From the NCBI GenBank assembly GCA_964568815.1, contig CAZMRY010000059.1, positions 1-9,383 on the forward strand: a stretch of DNA of 9,383 nt, given 5' to 3'. The stretch comes from RGIG8700 sp964568815 (GTDB lineage: Bacteria > Bacillota > Clostridia > RGIG6154). The position numbers and the translations under genes were made by a program. Below are positions 1 through 5,516 of this stretch, one piece after another (the stretch's first letter is position 1; every line of letters starts with the position of its first letter). The notes beneath the pieces are model-generated. The model saw only the letters and a list, made by a program, of their open reading frames with translations. It was not told where the DNA came from and searched no databases.

Positions 1-413
1 GGTACTTTGTAGTCATCAGCCTGTCTCCAAACTGTTTCTGACTGTGGTTCAACACCACCCTTAGCACACATAACAGTAACAGAACCGTCAAGAACTCTAA
101 GTGATCTCTGAACTTCAACTGTGAAGTCAACGTGACCGGGAGTATCGATGATATTGATTCTGTTTCTGATGCCTTTGTAAGGACCTTCTTTATTTTCCCA
201 GAAACATGTTGTAGCAGCAGATGTGATTGTGATACCACGTTCCTGCTCCTGAACCATCCAGTCCATAGTACCTGCACCATCATGAGTTTCACCCATTTTG
301 TGGATACGGCCTGTATAGAAAAGAATTCTTTCTGTAGTGGTTGTCTTACCGGCATCGATATGAGCCATAATACCAATATTTCTTGTATCTTTTAAAGAAC
401 ATTGTCTAGCCAT
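1..413 (-). CDS. fusA: Elongation factor G, N-terminal fragment (cut by window edge)
   Basis: EF-G is the cytoplasmic translational GTPase that moves tRNAs and mRNA through the ribosome after peptide bond formation and works with RRF in ribosome recycling. The first 137 codons are present, and the reading frame runs off the window with no stop. Visible G-domain motifs are the P-loop AHIDAGKTT (residues 17-25), switch I RGITI (59-63, with the conserved Thr62) and switch II DTPGH (90-94), whose His94 is the catalytic histidine by family homology. The canonical GGVEPQSETVWRQAD stretch follows at 119-133. The NKxD motif and domains II-V lie outside. ATG at 413-411 is chosen because it gives the usual MARQCSLKDTRNIGI start and has a strong Shine-Dalgarno. 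It lies 65 nt downstream of rpsG, the usual str-operon position, which favours the housekeeping EF-G over EF-G2 or tetracycline-protection paralogues. Confidence 0.97.
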   Translation of the reverse strand, partial: MARQCSLKDTRNIGIMAHIDAGKTTTTERILFYTGRIHKMGETHDGAGTMDWMVQEQERGITITSAATTCFWENKEGPYKGIRNRINIIDTPGHVDFTVEVQRSLRVLDGSVTVMCAKGGVEPQSETVWRQADDYKV

Positions 414-422
414 AATTCAATA

Positions 423-434
423 TTTCCTCCTTTC
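423..434 (-). promoter_or_regulatory. fusA ribosome binding site
   Basis: The minus strand reads GAAAGGAGGAAA, an almost full match to the anti-Shine-Dalgarno sequence. About 12 nt separate the GGAGG core from the ATG at 413, slightly longer than usual. It supports the chosen fusA start. Confidence 0.85.
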
Positions 435-446
435 AGAATTAATAAG

Positions 447-462
447 CAAAGCATAAACTTTG
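447..462 (-). repeat. Small inverted repeat in the rpsG-fusA gap
   Basis: On the minus strand CAAAG and CTTTG form a 5-bp stem around the loop TTTATG, about 12 nt upstream of the fusA Shine-Dalgarno. It is weak on its own. It overlaps a 13-nt element (448-460) that recurs in the rpsL leader at 1530-1542 with one mismatch. A function is inference only. Confidence 0.35.
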
Positions 463-478
463 ATTATTGGTGAAAAGA

Positions 479-949
479 TTACCAACGATAGTGTGCAAAC
501 GCTTTGTTTGCTTCTGCCATCTTGTGTGTATCTTCTTTTTTCTTAACTGCGCCGCCTGCATTGTTAAGAGCGTCTAAGAGCTCGTTTGCAAGTCTTTCAC
601 GCATTGTCTTTTCGCCTCTGGCTCTTGAATAAGTTGTAAGCCATCTTAAACCGAGTGTCTGCTTTCTTTCAGGTCTAACTTCCATTGGAACCTGATAAGT
701 TGCACCACCAACTCTGCGAGCCTTTACTTCTAAAACAGGCATAATATTGTTCATAGCTTCTTCAAATACTTCTAAAGCGTCTCTACCTGTCTTTTCTTTA
801 ATGATGTCAAATGCATCGTAAACAATTTTCTGAGCTACGCCCTTCTTACCATCAAGCATAATGTTGTTGATGAGTCTTGTTACAACGATTGAGTTGTACA
901 TTGGATCAGGCATAACCTCTCTTTTTGCAATAAAGCCACGTCTTGGCAC
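479..949 (-). CDS. rpsG: 30S ribosomal protein S7
   Basis: S7 is a primary 16S rRNA-binding protein that nucleates assembly of the 30S head and lies near the E site and mRNA exit channel. The product is 156 residues, the standard bacterial length. Hallmarks visible are the PRRG N-terminus (2-5), the helical LINNIMLDGKKG stretch (26-37), the RRVGGATYQVP beta-hairpin region (78-88) followed by EVRPERK, and the C-terminal AFAHYRW. The start codon is GTG at 949-947, not ATG. It is chosen because it gives the invariant PRRG N-terminus and sits 8 nt from a strong Shine-Dalgarno; the next in-frame Met is residue 13, which would remove conserved sequence. It lies between rpsL (133-nt gap) and fusA (65-nt gap). 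In E. coli S7 represses the str operon by binding the rpsL-rpsG spacer; whether that happens here is not known. Confidence 0.98.
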   Translation of the reverse strand: MPRRGFIAKREVMPDPMYNSIVVTRLINNIMLDGKKGVAQKIVYDAFDIIKEKTGRDALEVFEEAMNNIMPVLEVKARRVGGATYQVPMEVRPERKQTLGLRWLTTYSRARGEKTMRERLANELLDALNNAGGAVKKKEDTHKMAEANKAFAHYRW

Positions 950-957
950 TTTGCTTC

Positions 958-965
958 CCTCCTTT
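958..965 (-). promoter_or_regulatory. rpsG ribosome binding site deciding a GTG start
   Basis: The minus strand reads AAAGGAGG with an 8-nt spacer (957-950) to the GTG at 949-947. This near-ideal spacing supports GTG as the real initiation codon of S7. Confidence 0.85.
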
Positions 966-968
966 AAT

Positions 969-1043
969 GTGATAAATAAATCACCGGTACTCGGACAAAT
1001 TTTTGCCCGTTGTGCTTAATATGGCATTATATAGTAAAATGCC
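969..1043 (-). repeat. Cluster of three inverted repeats in the rpsL-rpsG gap
   Basis: The 133-nt gap (950-1082) contains no gene but three small hairpins on the minus strand, in transcript order. The first is GGCATT/AATGCC with a 9-nt loop (1043-1023). The second has 8-nt arms CGGGCAAA and TTTGTCCG (1009-992) with one G-U pair, and needs its central pairs open to form a loop. The third is GTGAT/ATCAC with loop TTATTT (984-969), ending 3 nt before the rpsG Shine-Dalgarno. None is followed by a U-tract, so none looks like an intrinsic terminator. In enterobacteria this spacer is the S7 autoregulatory site; a similar role here is inference. Confidence 0.5.
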
Positions 1044-1082
1044 TAGCACTACCTTAATTTAATTAGATTTTTTACAAAGAAA

Positions 1083-1499
1083 TTATTTTTTCTTAGCTTT
1101 CTTTGCACCGTACTTAGATCTGCTCTGGTTTCTGTTAGCAACACCTGAAGTATCAAGAGTACCTCTGATGATATGGTAACGTACACCAGGAAGATCCTTA
1201 ACTCTACCGCCTCTTATTAAAACAACGCTGTGTTCCTGTAAGTTGTGGCCGATACCCGGAATGTATGATGTTACTTCGATACCGTTAGACAATCTTACTC
1301 TGGCGATTTTTCTAAGAGCTGAGTTAGGCTTTTTAGGTGTCATAGTCTTAACATAAGTGCAAACGCCTCTCTTCTGTGGAGAGTTCTGGTCTACTGCTTC
1401 TTTTTTAATTGAGTTAAAACCCTTTAAAAGAGCAGGAGCTGTTGACTTCTTAACAGATGTCTGACGACCTTTTCTAACTAACTGGTTAAATGTTGGCAT
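1083..1499 (-). CDS. rpsL: 30S ribosomal protein S12
   Basis: S12 sits at the 30S decoding centre, monitors codon-anticodon pairing and is the classic site of streptomycin-resistance mutations. The product has 138 residues, the long Gram-positive form with about 14 extra residues before PQKRG (41-45) relative to the 124-residue E. coli protein. Conserved blocks are TPKKPNSALRK (54-64), SYIPGIGHNLQEHS (78-91) and GGRVKDLPGVRYH (97-109). Lys56 and Lys101, the residues changed in streptomycin-resistant Bacillus subtilis, are both wild type, so a sensitive allele is predicted. Asp102 is the equivalent of the aspartate methylthiolated by RimO in E. coli. The C-terminus is very basic (KYGAKKAKKK). 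The ATG at 1499-1497 follows a GGAGGTGA ribosome binding site. The gene follows rpoC across a 148-nt spacer with its own likely promoter; no L7Ae-family gene lies between them. Confidence 0.98.
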   Translation of the reverse strand: MPTFNQLVRKGRQTSVKKSTAPALLKGFNSIKKEAVDQNSPQKRGVCTYVKTMTPKKPNSALRKIARVRLSNGIEVTSYIPGIGHNLQEHSVVLIRGGRVKDLPGVRYHIIRGTLDTSGVANRNQSRSKYGAKKAKKK

Positions 1500-1503
1500 T
1501 TTT

Positions 1504-1511
1504 TCACCTCC
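1504..1511 (-). promoter_or_regulatory. rpsL ribosome binding site
   Basis: The minus strand reads GGAGGTGA, a full match to the 16S rRNA 3' end, with 4 nt between it and the ATG at 1499. Counted from the GGAGG core the spacing is 7 nt, which is normal. Confidence 0.85.
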
Positions 1512-1526
1512 GAAAAGTATTATATA

Positions 1527-1546
1527 TATAAAGCATAAGCTTCATA
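1527..1546 (-). repeat. Hairpin ahead of the rpsL ribosome binding site
   Basis: The minus-strand arms TATGAAGC and GCTTTATA form an 8-bp stem with one G-U pair around the tetraloop TTAT. It sits about 15 nt upstream of the Shine-Dalgarno. Its core overlaps a 13-nt element nearly identical to one in the fusA leader (448-460). It is A+T-rich and of modest stability; a role is unproven. Confidence 0.4.
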
Positions 1547-1570
1547 CCAAAAATATTAATGGGCGTGAAA

Positions 1571-1599
1571 CACAAACCCGAAACCTATTCGGGTTTGTG
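1571..1599 (-). promoter_or_regulatory. Strong stem-loop at the 5' end of the predicted rpsL transcript
   Basis: Two perfectly complementary 12-nt arms (minus strand CACAAACCCGAA at 1599-1588 and TTCGGGTTTGTG at 1582-1571) enclose the loop TAGGT. After a 3-nt TTT bulge, GTG (1602-1600) can also pair with CAC (1567-1565). The helix would begin within about 5 nt of the predicted transcription start of the upstream promoter. Downstream there is only TTT before CACGCC, so it is a poor intrinsic terminator. It may be a 5' mRNA stabiliser, a partial attenuator of rpoBC readthrough, or a protein-binding leader; the sequence alone does not decide. Confidence 0.7.
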
Positions 1600-1610
1600 C
1601 ACACTAAGTC

Positions 1611-1639
1611 ATTCTACATTAAAATTTAAAATTTGTCAA
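1611..1639 (-). promoter_or_regulatory. Sigma-A type promoter for rpsL-rpsG-fusA
   Basis: On the minus strand a perfect -35 TTGACA (1639-1634) is separated by exactly 17 nt from the -10 hexamer TAGAAT (1616-1611), which has one mismatch to TATAAT and keeps the two most conserved positions, A2 and T6. The predicted start is about 1605-1604, giving a leader of roughly 106 nt before rpsL. An A-rich tract (AAGAAAAAG) just upstream, spanning the rpoC stop, could act as a weak UP element. The -35 box begins 8 nt after the rpoC stop codon, so str genes could be transcribed independently of rpoBC. Confidence 0.8.
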
Positions 1640-1647
1640 GCTTTTTC

Positions 1648-4600
1648 TTATTCTGCTGAAATTATTTCTGATAAATCAAGGTCTTCAGGAATAAGTGGGT
1701 TTTCTGCATGGGCAGGTTTAACCTGAACATCATGATACTCAGCAATACCTGTACCTGCCGGAATAAGCTTACCGATAATAACATTTTCTTTAAGACCAAC
1801 CAATGGGTCAACCTTACCCTTGATTGCAGCATCTGTAAGAACTCTTGTTGTTTCCTGGAATGATGCAGCTGACAAGAAACTGTCTGTTGCAAGAGAAGCC
1901 TTTGTGATACCAAGAAGTTCCTGAGTATATACAGCAGGCTTTTTACCTTCGTCTTCAAGAGCAACATTTGTTCTTTCAACTTCAAGTCTGTCAACAAGTG
2001 AGCCAGGGAGGAACTTGGAATCTCCCGCATCTTCAATTCTTACCTTCTTCATCATCTGACGAACAATGATTTCGATATGCTTGTCATTGATGTCAACACC
2101 AGTCATACGGTAAACCTTCTGAACTTCTTTTACAATGTATGCGTAAACTGCATCAGCACCGATAATTGTAAGAAGGTCGTGTGGGTTTAATGAACCGTCT
2201 GTAAGAGGTGCACCCTTTTCAATAACATCGCCGTCATTAACTTTAATTCTCGCATTGAACGGAATTTCGTATGACTTATCTTCTTCCTTGTTCTGAACAA
2301 TAATCTGTCTTAATCTGCCTGTGTCATCTATTTTAATCTTACCTTCAATTTCTGAAACGATTGCAACACCCTTTGGCTTTCTTGCTTCAAACAATTCAGT
2401 TACACGAGGGAGACCCTGTGTGATATCGTCGCCTGAAGCGGCACCGCCGGTATGGAAAGTTCTCATTGTAAGCTGTGTACCAGGTTCACCGATTGACTGA
2501 GCTGCGATAATACCAACAGCTTCACCGATGTTAACCTGCTGACCTGATGCAAGGTTTGCACCATAGCACTTTGAACAGATACCGATTTTAGCACGGCAGG
2601 TAAGAGCTGAACGAACATCAACTGTTTCAACACCTGCATCTGCGATAACGCCTGCAAGCTCATCATTAATGAGTGTTCCTTTTTCTGCAATGATTTCTCC
2701 TGTTTCAGGTGAAATAACCTCTCTTGCAACTGTTCTGCCGAGGAGTCTGTCTTTAAGGCTTTCAAGAATTGCATTACCGTCTTTGATAGCCTGAAGTGTT
2801 ACATAATTTTCAGTACCGCAGTCCTCTTCACGAACTATAACATCCTGAGCAACATCAACAAGTCTTCTTGTAAGGTAACCTGAGTCGGCTGTTCTTAAGG
2901 CTGTATCTGCAAGACCTTTTCTTGTACCGTGAGATGATGCGAAGAATTCAAGCACTGTAAGACCTTCACGGAAGTTAGCCTTGATAGGAACTTCCATAGC
3001 ACCACCGTCTGTCTTACCCATAACGCCACGCATACCTGAAAGCTGTCTTATCTGGCTTATGCTACCACGGGCTCCTGAGTCAGCCATCATAAAGATTGGG
3101 TTGTACTTGTCAAGGTTTTTAAGAATTGCCTGACCGATTTCTTCGTTGGTCTTCATCCACGCGTCAACGATTAAGTTATGTCTTTCTTCGTTGTCGATGA
3201 GACCTCTTCTGTACTGTTTTGAAATCTTTTCGATTTCTTCTTCTGTTTTAGCGATAATTTCTTCTTTTTCCTGAAGAACAAGAATATCGGAAACAGAAAT
3301 TGTAATAGCACCTCTTGTTGAATATTTATAACCAATTGCCTTGATTTTATCAAGAGTTACAGCTGCTTCTGCAGTACCGTGAACCTTAATACATTTATCA
3401 ACAATTTTGCTTAACTGCTTTTTACCTGTAAGGAAGTCGATTTCATAAGAAAGAACATCTTTTTTGAAGCCTTCGAGCTTTTCACCTATTTCTGCAAGCT
3501 CTGCCTCTAAAGCTTTTCTTTCTTTTGCAGTAACCTTTCCTGAAAGCTTTTCTGCAATCTCATCCATTCTTACCTTAATGTCTGCGATTTCTTCAACATG
3601 TCTGTCAACGAAACCGATATCCTGAGGAACATTATCATTATAGATAATTCTACCTACAGTTGTATCTACAAGACCTGCAAACTCAACGCCTGCAACTGTC
3701 TTTTTAACATAAACCTTAATAGGTGCGTGAAGCTGAACTGCTTCGTTGTCGTAAGCAAGGATAGCTTCTTCAGGTGATGTGAATACTGAGCCTTCACCGA
3801 TTTCACCTGCAAAACAGCCTTCTTCTGTGAACTCAGCAGGCTTTTTGCCTTCCGCTGTAAGCTCTTCGTTAACCTTGACAAGCTCACTGTATGCAATTAC
3901 ATGGCCTTCTTCGTAACCTGTATCGCCGGGAACTGTAATTTTAACATCCTTTGGCTTAACAAGTGTCAGATAGTAAGCACCAAGAATCATATCTTGTGTA
4001 GGAACAGTAACAGGGTTACCATCCTGAGGCTTTAAGAGGTTGTTTGCAGAAAGCATCAAGAATCTTGCTTCTGCCTGAGCCTCTGCTGAAAGAGGAAGGT
4101 GGATAGCCATCTGGTCACCGTCGAAGTCAGCGTTGTAAGCTGTACAAACAAGCGGATGGAGTTTTAAAGCTCTGCCTTCAACAAGTACAGGTTCAAACGC
4201 CTGAATACCAAGTCTGTGAAGTGTAGGAGCACGGTTAAGAAGTACAGGATGTTCCTTGATAACATCTTCAAGAACTTCCCAGACTTCAGGACGAACTCTT
4301 TCAACCATTCTCTTTGCATTTTTAATATTAAGTGCAAGACCGTTCTTAACAAGCTTTTTCATTACGAAAGGCTTGAAAAGCTCGATTGCCATTTCTTTTG
4401 GAAGACCGCACTGGTAAATCTTGAGTTCAGGACCAACAACGATAACTGAACGGCCTGAGTAGTCAACACGCTTACCAAGGAGGTTCTGTCTGAAACGACC
4501 CTGCTTACCCTTGAGCATATCAGAAAGTGATTTAAGTGCTCTGTTTCCGGGGCCTGTAACAGGTCTGCCTCTTCTGCCGTTGTCGATAAGTGCGTCAACA

Positions 4601-5487
4601 GCTTCCTGAAGCATTCTCTTTTCGTTTCTTACGATAATATCAGGAGCTTTAAGCTCTAAAAGCTTCTGAAGTCTGTTATTTCTGTTAATAACTCTTCTGT
4701 ATAAGTCGTTAAGGTCTGATGTTGCAAATCTGCCACCGTCAAGCTGTACCATAGGTCTGATATCAGGCGGAATTACAGGAATAACATCAAGAATCATCCA
4801 TTCAGGCTTGTTTTCAGACTGTCTGAAAGATTCAACAACCTCAAGTTTCTTCATTAATTTTGCTTTTCTCTGTGTGCTTGCATCTTCAAGCTCTTCAGTG
4901 ATTTCTGCATGTACAGCATCAAGGTCGATTTCAGCGAGAAGCTCTTTGATAGCCTCTGCACCCATACCTGCTCTGAACTTTGTACCGTACTTTTCATAGT
5001 AATCTCTGAAATCTTTTTCTTCAAGCACTTCTTTTTTAGCAAGAGGAGTCTTACCAGGGTCGATTACAACATATGCAGCAAAGTAAAGAACTCTTTCAAT
5101 ATCCTTTGGAGTCATATCAAGGAGAAGTCCCATTCTTGAAGGGATACCCTTGAAATACCAGATATGTGAAACAGGAGCTGCAAGCTCAATGTGACCCATT
5201 CTTTCTCTTCTTACCTTTGCGGTTGTTACTTCAACACCGCACTTATCGCAGATAATACCTTTGTATCTTATTCTCTTGTATTTTCCGCAATGACATTCCC
5301 AGTCCTTCATAGGTCCGAAAATCTTTTCACAGAACAAACCTTCTTTTTCAGGCTTTAAGGTTCTGTAGTTTATAGTTTCAGGCTTTGTAACCTCACCTCT
5401 TGACCAGTTACGAATACTGTCAGGTGATGCAAGGCCGATTTTTATTTTGTCAAAAGAATATTTTTCTGTAGACTTTTCCATATCCAT
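1648..5487 (-). CDS. rpoC: DNA-directed RNA polymerase subunit beta'
   Basis: Beta' is the largest RNA polymerase core subunit. It carries the catalytic magnesium site and forms half of the DNA clamp. The product has 1279 residues. The N-terminal zinc site is C65, C67, C80 and C83. The active-site loop NADFDGDQM (452-460) carries the Mg-binding D454, D456 and D458. A bridge-helix region lies at about 846-878 (GLADTALRTADSGYLTRRLVDVAQD region), the second zinc site is C890, C964, C971 and C974, and the trigger loop includes MRTFH (1008-1012). The large E. coli trigger-loop insertion SI3 is absent, as in Firmicutes. Between the Mg loop and C890 there are about 82 more residues than in E. coli, including an extra segment near 510-562 and a charged helical stretch at 631-677. 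The first ATG is preferred over Met3 because GAAAGGA lies 9 nt upstream. rpoB ends 29 nt upstream, so the two are co-transcribed. Confidence 0.98.
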   Translation of the reverse strand: MDMEKSTEKYSFDKIKIGLASPDSIRNWSRGEVTKPETINYRTLKPEKEGLFCEKIFGPMKDWECHCGKYKRIRYKGIICDKCGVEVTTAKVRRERMGHIELAAPVSHIWYFKGIPSRMGLLLDMTPKDIERVLYFAAYVVIDPGKTPLAKKEVLEEKDFRDYYEKYGTKFRAGMGAEAIKELLAEIDLDAVHAEITEELEDASTQRKAKLMKKLEVVESFRQSENKPEWMILDVIPVIPPDIRPMVQLDGGRFATSDLNDLYRRVINRNNRLQKLLELKAPDIIVRNEKRMLQEAVDALIDNGRRGRPVTGPGNRALKSLSDMLKGKQGRFRQNLLGKRVDYSGRSVIVVGPELKIYQCGLPKEMAIELFKPFVMKKLVKNGLALNIKNAKRMVERVRPEVWEVLEDVIKEHPVLLNRAPTLHRLGIQAFEPVLVEGRALKLHPLVCTAYNADFDGDQMAIHLPLSAEAQAEARFLMLSANNLLKPQDGNPVTVPTQDMILGAYYLTLVKPKDVKITVPGDTGYEEGHVIAYSELVKVNEELTAEGKKPAEFTEEGCFAGEIGEGSVFTSPEEAILAYDNEAVQLHAPIKVYVKKTVAGVEFAGLVDTTVGRIIYNDNVPQDIGFVDRHVEEIADIKVRMDEIAEKLSGKVTAKERKALEAELAEIGEKLEGFKKDVLSYEIDFLTGKKQLSKIVDKCIKVHGTAEAAVTLDKIKAIGYKYSTRGAITISVSDILVLQEKEEIIAKTEEEIEKISKQYRRGLIDNEERHNLIVDAWMKTNEEIGQAILKNLDKYNPIFMMADSGARGSISQIRQLSGMRGVMGKTDGGAMEVPIKANFREGLTVLEFFASSHGTRKGLADTALRTADSGYLTRRLVDVAQDVIVREEDCGTENYVTLQAIKDGNAILESLKDRLLGRTVAREVISPETGEIIAEKGTLINDELAGVIADAGVETVDVRSALTCRAKIGICSKCYGANLASGQQVNIGEAVGIIAAQSIGEPGTQLTMRTFHTGGAASGDDITQGLPRVTELFEARKPKGVAIVSEIEGKIKIDDTGRLRQIIVQNKEEDKSYEIPFNARIKVNDGDVIEKGAPLTDGSLNPHDLLTIIGADAVYAYIVKEVQKVYRMTGVDINDKHIEIIVRQMMKKVRIEDAGDSKFLPGSLVDRLEVERTNVALEDEGKKPAVYTQELLGITKASLATDSFLSAASFQETTRVLTDAAIKGKVDPLVGLKENVIIGKLIPAGTGIAEYHDVQVKPAHAENPLIPEDLDLSEIISAE

Positions 5488-5496
5488 AAAATTCAG

Positions 5497-5503
5497 TCCT
5501 TTC
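5497..5503 (-). promoter_or_regulatory. rpoC ribosome binding site
   Basis: The minus strand reads GAAAGGA with 9 nt to the ATG at 5487-5485. The alternative in-frame ATG two codons later (5481-5479) would have a 15-nt spacer, so the first ATG is favoured. The whole rpoB-rpoC spacer is only 29 nt and leaves no room for a terminator plus promoter. Confidence 0.75.
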
Positions 5504-5516
5504 GTTTAATTAGAGG

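Noticed and set aside
132..395. Plus-strand open frame antisense to fusA, and similar ones antisense to rpoC and rpoB (for example 4216-4449 and 8566-8805)
   Set aside because: They lie wholly within strongly conserved genes on the other strand, have no recognisable protein motifs, and are expected by-products of the codon usage there.
1026..1031. TATAAT on the minus strand in the rpsL-rpsG gap
   Set aside because: The hexamer 17 nt upstream is AGGTAG, far from TTGACA, and there is no TGn extension, so support for a promoter is weak.
1519..1524. TATAAT on the minus strand just upstream of rpsL
   Set aside because: No acceptable -35 box lies 16-18 nt upstream, and a start here would fall at or inside the Shine-Dalgarno. 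It is part of a TA repeat.
1504..1545. A 13-codon open frame on the minus strand (ATG at 1545-1543) whose TGA lies inside the rpsL ribosome binding site, resembling a leader peptide
   Set aside because: No Shine-Dalgarno precedes its ATG, it has no run of regulatory codons, and its sequence is simple A+T-rich DNA that forms part of a hairpin. Chance is more likely.
1571..1599. Stem-loop read as an intrinsic terminator for rpoC
   Set aside because: Only three T residues follow the stem on the minus strand and none on the plus strand. Its position at the 5' end of a predicted transcript fits a leader element better, though partial termination remains possible.
3875..3880. TTGACA on the plus strand inside rpoC, a possible antisense promoter
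   Set aside because: No convincing -10 hexamer occurs at the right spacing (TACATG or TTACAT only), and the sequence is explained by rpoC codons.
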